Source: Methanosarcinaceae archaeon | GTDB taxonomy: Archaea; Halobacteriota; Methanosarcinia; Methanosarcinales; Methanosarcinaceae | DNA length: 8,619 nucleotides | NCBI GenBank assembly: GCA_030609665.1 | Contig: JAUWBW010000070.1 | Span: 1-8,619 of the forward strand | Direction of reading: 5' to 3' | Shown: positions 1 through 5,934 of the stretch, in pieces | How the letters are laid out: every line of letters begins with the position of its first letter | Position numbering within the stretch: position 1 is the first letter of the stretch | The notes under the pieces: generated by a model | What the model saw: the letters and a program-made list of their open reading frames with translations, nothing else | Databases searched by the model: none | Told to the model about the DNA's origin: nothing | Made by a program: the position numbers and the translations under genes

Positions 1-1
1 C

Positions 2-508
2 GATGCACTGGTTGGAGCGGATGTGTTCATCGGTGTTTCATTGGGTGGGATCGTGAGCAAGGAAATGGTTGCTTCAATGGCAGATGACCCGATCGTGTTT
101 GCGATGGCAAATCCTGATCCTGAGATCATGCCGGAAGATGCTATAGATGCGGGTGCGCGTATTGTGGCAACAGGAAGGTCAGACTATCCTAACCAGATCA
201 ACAACTGTCTTGGTTTCCCCGGGATTTTCAGGGGTGCGCTAGACACCCGCGCACGTGATATAAATCTGGAGATGGAGATGGCGGCAGTGTATGCTCTTGC
301 CGGGATTGTTGATGAGTCGCAACTAAGTGAGGATTACATTATCCCGAACCCTCTTGACAGTCGTGTTGTACCTGCTGTTGCGTCAGCGGTCGCAAAGGCA
401 GCAATACACAGCGGTGTAGCAAGGGTGAAGCCGCATCCTGATGAGGTTGCAAGGCATGCGCGAGATTTAGTGGAAAGACAGAGCGCATGGACGTATGATG
501 AATTGTAG
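2..508 (+). CDS. Malic enzyme, C-terminal part (5' end outside window)
   Basis: The reading frame is open from base 2, so the gene starts left of the window and about 168 C-terminal residues are visible. They match the NAD(P)-binding domain of malic enzyme, which oxidatively decarboxylates malate to pyruvate and CO2 in the cytoplasm. Family hallmarks seen are GADVFIGVS near the left edge, FAMANPDPEI, ATGRSDYPNQ followed by NNCLGFPGIFRGALD, and the closing IIPNPLDSRVVPAVASAVAKAA. The frame ends at TAG (506-508). A GTG at 23-25 could be mistaken for a start, but it lies inside the conserved domain and is not one. The gene converges on the membrane kinase-like gene with only 34 bases between stops. 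Cofactor preference (NAD or NADP) cannot be read from this fragment. The family call is near certain. Confidence 0.95.
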   Translation, partial: DALVGADVFIGVSLGGIVSKEMVASMADDPIVFAMANPDPEIMPEDAIDAGARIVATGRSDYPNQINNCLGFPGIFRGALDTRARDINLEMEMAAVYALAGIVDESQLSEDYIIPNPLDSRVVPAVASAVAKAAIHSGVARVKPHPDEVARHARDLVERQSAWTYDEL

Positions 509-542
509 AGATTAGAATTGGATCCGAACCAAGTAGGATGAT
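509..542. terminator. Short convergent intergenic gap, possible weak terminator
   Basis: These 34 bases separate two convergent stop codons. A small inverted repeat, TTGG (518-521) and CCAA (529-532) with a 7-base loop, is visible. There is no T-rich run, so termination here is only a guess from the gene layout. Confidence 0.25.
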
Positions 543-1982
543 CTAGACGATCAGCAAATACAATCCACCGGATATCAATGCGCCCAAAAATGTTGATACA
601 AAGTTGACGCCGCTGTTTGTCAGCAAGCCTCTTCTCTGTAGTGTGGCACCAAGCAGACTGTCGATATTGGTGCCAAGGAAACCTCCAATCGTGGTAATAA
701 GAATTGCAAGTGGGATGTTATCAACAAGCCCGAACAATGCTGCAAGTATCCCGATTAACATGGGACCTATGATCGCTACAAATTGCCCGATTGGTGTCAC
801 TCCCCCATCTATGCCTGGTTCGACAAATTTAAGCGTTGTTATCATACGCGGCTTGACGCGCGATGTCGTACCAATTTCACTTGCTAATGTGTCGCCTGTT
901 GCTGTTGCTACTGTGCCCAGATATGCATAAGTGAGAAATGGACCGAATTGTGGATATATACCGTGTGCAACTGCGAGCACAAGTGCTGCTGTGCTGTTGC
1001 TGAATACGTTATCATAATTGCGGACACCACCTTTTGGTTGTGCAAGTCCTATTGATTTTTTGAATCGGTATTTGTATTTCGTGGATGCTCCTCCCAGAAT
1101 GAAAAAGGTGAGCAGAAGAAATATCCATAAAACGTTTGTAAATACGATTATCAGGACACCTATTAGCGTTGCACTGAGGACTGCCGAAACGTCAGCTATC
1201 TTAGCCCTGTATGCAAGGTACCCAAGTACAAGTGAAAATATCATGGCTGCTGTCATCTGGGATGGCGGCACCGAGTATCCAAAAATAGAGAAAAGCCACA
1301 TGATCATTCCCGCACCCAGTGGGACTGTGAAATTATCATTGACCTTTGATGGAATCGATTCGATCAATGCACCTGTGACTGCTCCTATGGCAGCGACAAA
1401 GAATACAAGATTGTAGGAAACATCGATTCCCTGCCAGTAAACGACCCACGAACATGCCAAAAATCCGGTAATTATTCCAACGCCAAGCAGTGCACTACTG
1501 GATTTTACTGAATACAGTTTGCGAATCTCGCCCTGATATGTTTTTGTGGGATATACTTCATTTGTGAGCTCGTAGTACTTTAGTTGTCTTTTGTGGCGTA
1601 TAATGGTTGCAGCACTGTCTCCGAATGTGGCGATTGCCATTGCTCCGGCGATTATGTATAGTGGATATGAGAAAGATGTGTATTCGAATATAGCATTGAT
1701 CAGCAGGAGTATGAATGCAGAGATCGATAGATCCTGTGCACCTATTATCCCCCGGTTTTTGATGATACGGTTGTCATGGATCGTTTTGTCAGCCATTATG
1801 TCATATAGCATCGAACTCTCAGGCAGGTACCTGAAATAGATATGTACCAAAAATGCGATCACAACAAGTATATTTGTATCAATGAATGGGAATAACAGTA
1901 TCAGGAAACCTAATCCGGCATGTATTATTTGTCTGCGGTATTCGTGGTCCAGTGTTTTGATGTACGCTGCAATTGGATTCAT
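543..1982 (-). CDS. Fused polyprenol kinase-like / DUF92 (VTE6-like) membrane protein
   Basis: A 479-residue polytopic membrane protein with two domains. Residues 1-235 resemble the dolichol kinase/phytol kinase (VTE5, SEC59) family: RRQIIHAGLGF near the N-terminus, GDSAA at 121-125, a degenerate TKTYQGE at 146-152, and IESIPSKVNDNFTVPLGAG at 207-225. Residues 236-479 are DUF92 (TIGR00297), the family of plant VTE6: GDTLASEIG (363-371), PRMITTLKFVEPGIDGGVTPIG (378-399), and GTNIDSLLGATLQRRG with TNSGVNF (437-461). VTE5 phosphorylates phytol and VTE6 phosphorylates phytyl phosphate, so the fusion would turn a polyprenol such as geranylgeraniol into its diphosphate for archaeal lipid synthesis. 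Substrate and function are inferred. The ATG at 1982 is followed at once by a conserved region; no strong ribosome binding site is seen, but a TATA-like box lies upstream. It ends in TAG. Domain assignment is good. Confidence 0.88.
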   Translation of the reverse strand: MNPIAAYIKTLDHEYRRQIIHAGLGFLILLFPFIDTNILVVIAFLVHIYFRYLPESSMLYDIMADKTIHDNRIIKNRGIIGAQDLSISAFILLLINAIFEYTSFSYPLYIIAGAMAIATFGDSAATIIRHKRQLKYYELTNEVYPTKTYQGEIRKLYSVKSSSALLGVGIITGFLACSWVVYWQGIDVSYNLVFFVAAIGAVTGALIESIPSKVNDNFTVPLGAGMIMWLFSIFGYSVPPSQMTAAMIFSLVLGYLAYRAKIADVSAVLSATLIGVLIIVFTNVLWIFLLLTFFILGGASTKYKYRFKKSIGLAQPKGGVRNYDNVFSNSTAALVLAVAHGIYPQFGPFLTYAYLGTVATATGDTLASEIGTTSRVKPRMITTLKFVEPGIDGGVTPIGQFVAIIGPMLIGILAALFGLVDNIPLAILITTIGGFLGTNIDSLLGATLQRRGLLTNSGVNFVSTFLGALISGGLYLLIV

Positions 1983-2018
1983 ATTGGTCTTCGCACTTGG
2001 CTTTGAAGATTAATGCAT

Positions 2019-2030
2019 AAAATATATTTT
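2019..2030 (-). promoter_or_regulatory. TATA-like box for the fused kinase/DUF92 gene
   Basis: The palindromic AAAATATATTTT lies 37-48 bases upstream of the ATG at 1982. Archaeal TATA boxes centre near -26, which would put the transcript start around 1998 and give a leader of about 16 bases. The call rests on sequence and position only. Confidence 0.5.
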
Positions 2031-2072
2031 ATTGTATTGAGATTGTATTTACTTCTTAATAAAACTATATAG

Positions 2073-2684
2073 TCATGACTTGTATTCGATTTTCACCTTG
2101 TTTTTTGTAAGGTCGCTAAGTTTTTTAATAAAATCATTCTCTTTTTCTTTTATGATTTCGAGAGTGAATTCAACCTCATCTGAATAGTTCTCTGCGATTA
2201 TGTTCCCATAATCCTGTATGAGAATAAGATTTTTTATTTTCTGCGTTTGTGGATACTCAAAATGTATTGTGATGTTGACGATTTCGTGAACTTCAATAAC
2301 CCTTGCATCTTCAATGGCTGCGGCAGCGGTTTCCCTGTACGCTCTTGCAAGTCCCCCGAATCCCAGTTTTGTGCCGCCAAAATAGCGGGTAACTACCACG
2401 ACGGCGTTGTGTATGTCTTTTAGTTCCAGTACTTTGAATATGGGTTTGCCCGAACTTCCTGCAGGCTCTCCGTCATCGTCATATTTCATCGCAAGGTTGT
2501 TGCCGCTTTTAATGAGGTATGCTGAAACATTGTGGTTTGCATCGCTGTGTCGTTCTTTAATTTGTTTTATGAACTCTTTTGCCTCATCCTCATTTTTAAC
2601 AGGACTGGCGTGTCCTATGAAAACGGAGTTCTTGAACTCTTTTTTGGCTTCACCGGGGGCTTTGAGTGTTTTGTAGGTGGTCAA
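2073..2684 (-). CDS. yigZ: YigZ/IMPACT family protein (UPF0029)
   Basis: A 203-residue protein of usual length for the YigZ family. The N-terminal UPF0029/IMPACT domain (about 15-125) is clear: DDDGEPAGSSGKPI (69-82) followed by VVVVTRYFGGTKLGFGGLARAY (95-116). Residues 138-200 fit the DUF1949 C-terminal domain, an alpha-beta fold thought to bind nucleic acid. Eukaryotic IMPACT acts on the Gcn1/Gcn2 translation-stress pathway; the prokaryotic role is not settled. The start is TTG at 2684. It is preferred because GAGG sits 9 bases upstream (2694-2697) and the next in-frame ATG lies inside the conserved domain. The upstream regulator gene on the same strand ends 38 bases before it, so read-through is possible, but an AT-rich stretch at 2713-2722 could also give it its own promoter. 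It ends in TGA. Confidence 0.95.
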   Translation of the reverse strand: MTTYKTLKAPGEAKKEFKNSVFIGHASPVKNEDEAKEFIKQIKERHSDANHNVSAYLIKSGNNLAMKYDDDGEPAGSSGKPIFKVLELKDIHNAVVVVTRYFGGTKLGFGGLARAYRETAAAAIEDARVIEVHEIVNITIHFEYPQTQKIKNLILIQDYGNIIAENYSDEVEFTLEIIKEKENDFIKKLSDLTKNKVKIEYKS

Positions 2685-2693
2685 TGTTGAGTT

Positions 2694-2697
2694 CCTC
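2694..2697 (-). promoter_or_regulatory. Ribosome binding site deciding the TTG start of yigZ
   Basis: GAGG on the minus strand, 9 bases before the TTG at 2684. It supports a non-ATG start, since no ATG is available before the conserved UPF0029 motifs. Confidence 0.55.
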
Positions 2698-2722
2698 GGT
2701 TTGAAGTCGCTGAAAATATTTT

Positions 2723-3589
2723 TTAATCGTTCAAATATTTCAGCATTTTCTTTCCTTTTTCATTTAGTTTTATGCAACTATATCGCCCAATCTTTTTGAC
2801 GTCAATTAAATTCCATTCATCTTTAAGCTTATTTATGATATTTTGGTCGATCCAAGCATAATCTCTTGCTTGTTGTTTTGATTTCTCATTTTTTGAACTT
2901 GATTTGGAATTTTTATTTTCGCTTTTATCTTTGAGTCTTACAGATATGGAACGTTTTTTCTCTCTTGAATTATTCAAGTATTTGTTTTGTTTTGAAAATT
3001 CGATTAAATCTTTTTTTGTTACTATTTCATCTTCGTTTTCCCTTATTTGAAGATGTTTTAAAATAATCAATAATTCTTCATTTGGAAGTCTGATTGGAAA
3101 TGTGAGTATTTCATTAATCTCTTTTACTCCAATGGACCTTGGTACTAGCCTATTATTTTTTTCTTTGATTTCATCTTGTGTTTTTTTATCAATGTTCTCA
3201 TAATAGAATTCGGGTTTCACATAATATGGAATTATGTTTCTTTTATTTTCAAACATCATGGAAATCATTGTTCCAGCTATTGCAGATAAAGTACTTCCCG
3301 ATGAAATATTGAGATATATAGCATTTTCTTCATCTTCATTTTTTATTATGCTCTTTATTTTACTAACTATACCTGACAATTCATTTATGCGCTCTACAAA
3401 TTGTTCTTCAACAATAATCCCTTCATTTATCAATCTTTTTTTGTTCTCAATAAAAAATATTCGTCCTTTGTCATTTTCCTTTTGTGAAATTAAATAGACT
3501 TTGTCAGCTTTTTCTTTGATTGCCGCTCCACTAATTCTATCTAATTCGAAACCTACAACACAAATATGCACTCTTAATGGAATTTTCAT
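2723..3589 (-). CDS. HFX_2341/DUF6293-type regulator: CARF-like sensor plus winged helix
   Basis: A 288-residue protein. Residues 1-130 form a Rossmann-like sensor domain: RVHICVVGFELDRI (6-19) and ADKVYLIS (28-35) are typical of the HFX_2341 (DUF6293) family. IYLNISSGSTLSAIAG (91-106) sits where CARF domains such as Csa3/Csx1 carry their ligand-binding NxTGG-like loop. Residues 160-288 look like a winged-helix DNA-binding region (LLIILKHLQI, KKDLIEFSKQN, and a final GRYSCIKLNEKGKKMLKYL wing). A Lys/Ser/Asn-rich low-complexity linker (207-240) interrupts it. The ATG at 3589 has no ribosome binding site but has a TATA-like box at -24 to -31, so a leaderless transcript is likely. It is divergent from a membrane protein/SNase unit that it probably regulates (inference). 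Codons are markedly AT-rich compared with the flanking housekeeping genes. Ligand unknown; no CRISPR locus is visible in the window. Confidence 0.8.
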   Translation of the reverse strand: MKIPLRVHICVVGFELDRISGAAIKEKADKVYLISQKENDKGRIFFIENKKRLINEGIIVEEQFVERINELSGIVSKIKSIIKNEDEENAIYLNISSGSTLSAIAGTMISMMFENKRNIIPYYVKPEFYYENIDKKTQDEIKEKNNRLVPRSIGVKEINEILTFPIRLPNEELLIILKHLQIRENEDEIVTKKDLIEFSKQNKYLNNSREKKRSISVRLKDKSENKNSKSSSKNEKSKQQARDYAWIDQNIINKLKDEWNLIDVKKIGRYSCIKLNEKGKKMLKYLND

Positions 3590-3612
3590 AACACTGAATT
3601 AAAATTCATTTG

Positions 3613-3620
3613 ATATAATA
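3613..3620 (-). promoter_or_regulatory. TATA-like box for the CARF-like regulator
   Basis: TATTATAT on the minus strand, centred about 27 bases before the ATG at 3589. This spacing predicts transcription starting at or next to the start codon, in line with the missing ribosome binding site. Confidence 0.5.
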
Positions 3621-3630
3621 CAATTGGTAT

Positions 3631-3667
3631 AGTAAGTATATTAAGTATTTTAAACTTAGTAAGTTTA
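3631..3667. promoter_or_regulatory. Candidate operator: palindrome and TAAGT repeats between divergent promoters
   Basis: TAAACTTA-G-TAAGTTTA (3651-3667) is a perfect 17-bp palindrome with a one-base centre. TAAGT also occurs at 3633-3637 and 3642-3646, and AGTAAGT is repeated exactly at 3631-3637 and 3658-3664. The cluster lies just upstream of both TATA boxes (3613-3620 minus, 3671-3680 plus), a fitting place for a regulator acting on both transcripts. The DNA is AT-rich, so some repetition is expected by chance. Binding by the neighbouring winged-helix protein is inferred. Confidence 0.45.
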
Positions 3668-3670
3668 GGA

Positions 3671-3680
3671 ATATATATAA
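3671..3680 (+). promoter_or_regulatory. TATA box for the membrane protein/SNase unit
   Basis: ATATATATAA lies 45-54 bases before the ATG at 3725. It predicts a transcript start near 3700 and a leader of about 25 bases carrying the strong GGAGGT site. Confidence 0.6.
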
Positions 3681-3713
3681 ATTTTAATGGCATTTTTATT
3701 TCAATTAAATTAT

Positions 3714-3719
3714 GGAGGT
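3714..3719 (+). promoter_or_regulatory. Strong ribosome binding site of the small membrane protein gene
   Basis: GGAGGT, 5 bases before the ATG at 3725. It is the best Shine-Dalgarno match in the window and supports real translation of this small gene. Confidence 0.8.
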
Positions 3720-3724
3720 ATAAA

Positions 3725-3919
3725 ATGACACAAAAATTAGCTTTCGGGGCAATGAGTGGAACTGGAATTGTAAGTACCTTAATTATTGCTGGAATCGCAC
3801 TTAAATTGCTTAACATTTCTACAAATACTGCAGAAATTGCAATAAGTGGTGGAATTGGAATCGGTATTATATTAGGCTTACTTGGAATTGCTGGAATAAT
3901 TAGCAGATATATAAGGTGA
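3725..3919 (+). CDS. Small glycine-rich two-helix membrane protein, unknown function
   Basis: A 64-residue protein that I do not recognise. It shows two hydrophobic segments, about 12-29 and 36-59, joined by a short polar turn (NISTNTAE), and ends in a basic RYIR tail. The second helix is a glycine-zipper-like run, GGIGIGIILGLLGIAGI (42-58), with glycines spaced every two to four residues, as in tightly packed or oligomeric helices. There is no cleavable signal peptide pattern. Translation is well supported by a TATA box and GGAGGT. The stop TGA lies 4 bases before the SNase gene, whose ribosome binding site overlaps the end of this gene, so the two are probably made together. Small pore formers and holins have this architecture, but so do many unrelated small membrane proteins. 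Function is unassigned. Confidence 0.75.
   Translation: MTQKLAFGAMSGTGIVSTLIIAGIALKLLNISTNTAEIAISGGIGIGIILGLLGIAGIISRYIR
3913..3919 (+). promoter_or_regulatory. Ribosome binding site of the SNase gene inside the preceding gene
   Basis: AAGGTGA overlaps the last codons and stop of the membrane protein gene and lies 4 bases before the ATG at 3924. The arrangement suggests translational coupling. Confidence 0.6.
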
Positions 3920-3923
3920 TTGT

Positions 3924-4187
3924 ATGAGAAGAAAAGTAAATAAAGTAATTGATGGGGATACTTTTGAAGTTATAACTAAAATTGGTGAAACAAAAAGAGT
4001 TAGAATTGCTAATTATAATGCCCCAGAGCTTAATCAACCTGGTGGAAAAAAAGCAGCAAAGAAATTAAAAGATCTTATTGATGGAAAAACTGTTTCAATA
4101 GTACCAAAAGGCAAAAGTTATGGTCGTGTTGTTGCCGATGTTAGATTAAACCGAAAAAAAATTAGTAAGATGATGAAGAATAAGTAA
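3924..4187 (+). CDS. Short thermonuclease-like (SNase) protein
   Basis: An 87-residue protein with the staphylococcal nuclease fold signature, a family that cuts DNA and RNA using calcium. Aligned by eye to S. aureus nuclease: VIDGDT (8-13) holds D12 (D21), R27 matches R35, APE (33-35) holds E35 (E43), and YGRVVADV (66-73) holds R68 (R87). The three main catalytic residues are therefore present. The calcium ligand D40 appears to be replaced by asparagine (N32). The protein ends soon after YGR, lacking the C-terminal helices of the 149-residue S. aureus enzyme; from memory, short forms near 90 residues occur in archaea, so it need not be broken. There is no signal peptide, and it is Lys-rich and likely cytoplasmic. 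It is co-transcribed with the upstream membrane protein and divergent from the CARF-like regulator. Nuclease activity is inferred. Confidence 0.85.
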   Translation: MRRKVNKVIDGDTFEVITKIGETKRVRIANYNAPELNQPGGKKAAKKLKDLIDGKTVSIVPKGKSYGRVVADVRLNRKKISKMMKNK

Positions 4188-4391
4188 TGTGCATAATCAT
4201 TGCTTATTCTTTGTGAATGCTATTGTTTTGGTATGAATGGGATTGATTAATTGTATTTTACTAAAAATCGATAAAACTCTCCTGATGTTGCTGCTACTTT
4301 TATATTAACATCTTCTCACATGCTTTCTGACATAAAGTTTTGTCTTAAATGTGCTTTCTTGTATGTCTTTATAATATCACTGACTGCTGCT
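4188..4391. other. Convergent intergenic region, no convincing gene
   Basis: About 200 AT-rich bases between the SNase and ATPase stops. T-rich runs that could end transcription are seen on the plus strand (4222-4229, 4251-4260) and on the minus strand opposite the A-rich 4262-4275. On the minus strand, two short protein-like stretches separated by a TGA (4316-4318) might be gene debris, but nothing is recognisable. Confidence 0.4.
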
Positions 4392-5792
4392 TTATAATTC
4401 AAGACATTTATCGAGGTCTGTGGGTGTGAAAAGCAAAAAGTTGTTCTGTTTTGCAAACTCCAATGCTTCTTTTGTAAAACCTGATTTTGAAAAGACTGCA
4501 AAATGATCTTTTCTTTTGTCGGTGTTCCAATCAACAAAATGAGATTTATCTTCCAGATCCTTTAGTACTTTAATGTCAGTTTTTCGGTTTTGCCATTTGC
4601 ATTCACAGAAGAGTATATCGTTTGTGTTCTCGTTCAAAGCAATAATATCAATTTCCTTGTCCTTATGCCACCATTTTCCAATCCGGGTATATTGAAATAC
4701 TCCGATATGTGGCAAAAGTTCCATTATAAAACGCTCAAATTTAATTCCAGCGTAAGCCGGAAAATCTTTTTTGATAAGTTTCATCACGATGGTGGAATTT
4801 CCTCTTTCAAGTTCAGAGAGATTGATATAGGCGAACCTGAACCAAAAATCAAAAAAGTTGTCAACTATTGAATAGCGGGCACCTGTTGCCCTCAAACGTT
4901 TCTTGAAATTCTCGGTGATGGGCAACGTTTTTTCTACAATTCCTACTTTTTCCAAAACGGACAGGTATTTCGACAGGAGACTTTTATCCAAATTTGTCTT
5001 GTTGTATATCTCATTAAATGTTGTCAATCCGCCGGCCACAGATGAGAGTATCGACATATAGTTTGAAATATCGCGGAACTCTTCTCGCAGGAGGATTTCT
5101 ACTTCTTCGTAGAGGAACTCGCCTTTTGAAAGTATTTTTTGTTCAATGTTTTCCCATGCAGTTTTATTTTTGTCAAATTTGAGCAGATATCCGGGTATGG
5201 TGTCTATTACTGAATATAGGGTCAATATCTCTTCAAACGTGTAATTTGGGAAAAACTCTTTTAGGTGGACAACGTCGAGTTTATCCACCATCCACTGTCC
5301 TGTGCGCCTGCCATATAGTGGGCTTTTATAGTCCATTGTATATTTTTCCATCATGCTGATGGATGATCCGCAAAGCACCAACATTATTTTACTTTCTTTG
5401 AGTTGATTATCCCATTTGTCCTGCAATATGGACAGGATTTCCGGAAATTTGTTGACTATGAATGGGAATTCATCAATGATTATTACGCTTCGATCATCTC
5501 CTTTTTGGGCAATATATTCAAAAAGTTCATCCCAGTTTGCAAGAGGTGAGCGAATGATGGACATATCATTAAATGATTCTGCTAAAAACAGGTTAAATCT
5601 ATGCAGCGTGTCTTTTTTTGATTCTGCTCTTCCAAGGAAATAGAACGATCTCGTATTTTTTGAGAACTCATTGAGCAGTTCGGTTTTTCCAATCCTTCTG
5701 CGGCCGTAGATGAGTATTAGTTCAGATGTATCGGATGTATATTTTCTTTTCAGAAATTCAAGTTCTTGTTTTCTGTTGATGAATTGCATCAT
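4392..5792 (-). CDS. Archaeal ATPase with C-terminal DUF234 nuclease-like domain
   Basis: A 466-residue protein of the archaeal-type STAND/AAA-like ATPase family with DUF234. From the chosen start: Walker A GRRRIGKT (30-37), Walker B VIIIDEFPF (103-111), sensor LCGSS (140-144), a winged-helix region around 243-293 (LLSKYLSVLEKVGIV), and a C-terminal PD-(D/E)XK-like domain with FERF (352-355), EIDI holding D382, and ECK (397-399). The nuclease-like active site thus looks complete. The family is common in archaea, often in many copies and near mobile DNA; its targets are unknown. The start is set at ATG 5792, since a TATA-like box (5817-5823) is placed for a leaderless transcript there and homologs begin near MxFINRxxEL. 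TTG at 5813 would add seven residues. It is divergent from an AbrB-like gene and converges with the SNase gene. Confidence 0.92.
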   Translation of the reverse strand: MMQFINRKQELEFLKRKYTSDTSELILIYGRRRIGKTELLNEFSKNTRSFYFLGRAESKKDTLHRFNLFLAESFNDMSIIRSPLANWDELFEYIAQKGDDRSVIIIDEFPFIVNKFPEILSILQDKWDNQLKESKIMLVLCGSSISMMEKYTMDYKSPLYGRRTGQWMVDKLDVVHLKEFFPNYTFEEILTLYSVIDTIPGYLLKFDKNKTAWENIEQKILSKGEFLYEEVEILLREEFRDISNYMSILSSVAGGLTTFNEIYNKTNLDKSLLSKYLSVLEKVGIVEKTLPITENFKKRLRATGARYSIVDNFFDFWFRFAYINLSELERGNSTIVMKLIKKDFPAYAGIKFERFIMELLPHIGVFQYTRIGKWWHKDKEIDIIALNENTNDILFCECKWQNRKTDIKVLKDLEDKSHFVDWNTDKRKDHFAVFSKSGFTKEALEFAKQNNFLLFTPTDLDKCLEL

Positions 5793-5934
5793 AAGTATAT
5801 ACTCGTAATGCAACTAATTTATACTTGTCGCATTATGGGGATTTACATAAAAAAATATTCGGGACTACACAATCCATCATGTTTATCATAATACACTTAA
5901 CTTAGGGTTTCATATATTGCTTAGTGGTATACAT
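5793..5934. promoter_or_regulatory. Divergent promoter region of the ATPase and AbrB-like genes
   Basis: For the ATPase (minus), TATAAAT at 5817-5823 is centred about 28 bases before ATG 5792, which suggests a leaderless transcript. TAATGC (5806-5811) and GCATTA (5830-5835) form an inverted repeat around that box. The palindrome AGTATATACT (5794-5803) shares TATACT with 5820-5825, 22 bases away. For the AbrB-like gene (plus), AT-rich TTTATCAT (5882-5889) could serve as its TATA box. AbrB-type proteins often regulate their own promoters, so these repeats are candidate operators. Confidence 0.4.

Noticed and set aside
506..545. TAG stops as possible pyrrolysine codons in the malic enzyme and DUF92 genes
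   Set aside because: Both proteins are complete to their usual family ends at TAG, and the reading beyond adds nothing recognisable.
604..930. Open frame on the plus strand, 108 codons
   Set aside because: It is antisense to the conserved DUF92 domain, has no promoter or ribosome binding site, and its translation looks like a shadow of the membrane protein gene. The same applies to frames at 1018-1416 and 1591-1839.
3590..3724. CRISPR leader or array fragment next to the CARF-like gene
   Set aside because: There are no regularly spaced repeats of 24-40 bases. The short TAAGT motifs fit an operator better.
4316..4537. Minus-strand frame of 73 codons overlapping the ATPase 3' end
   Set aside because: Most of it is an alternative frame of the ATPase gene; only its last part falls in the gap and is noted separately as possible debris.
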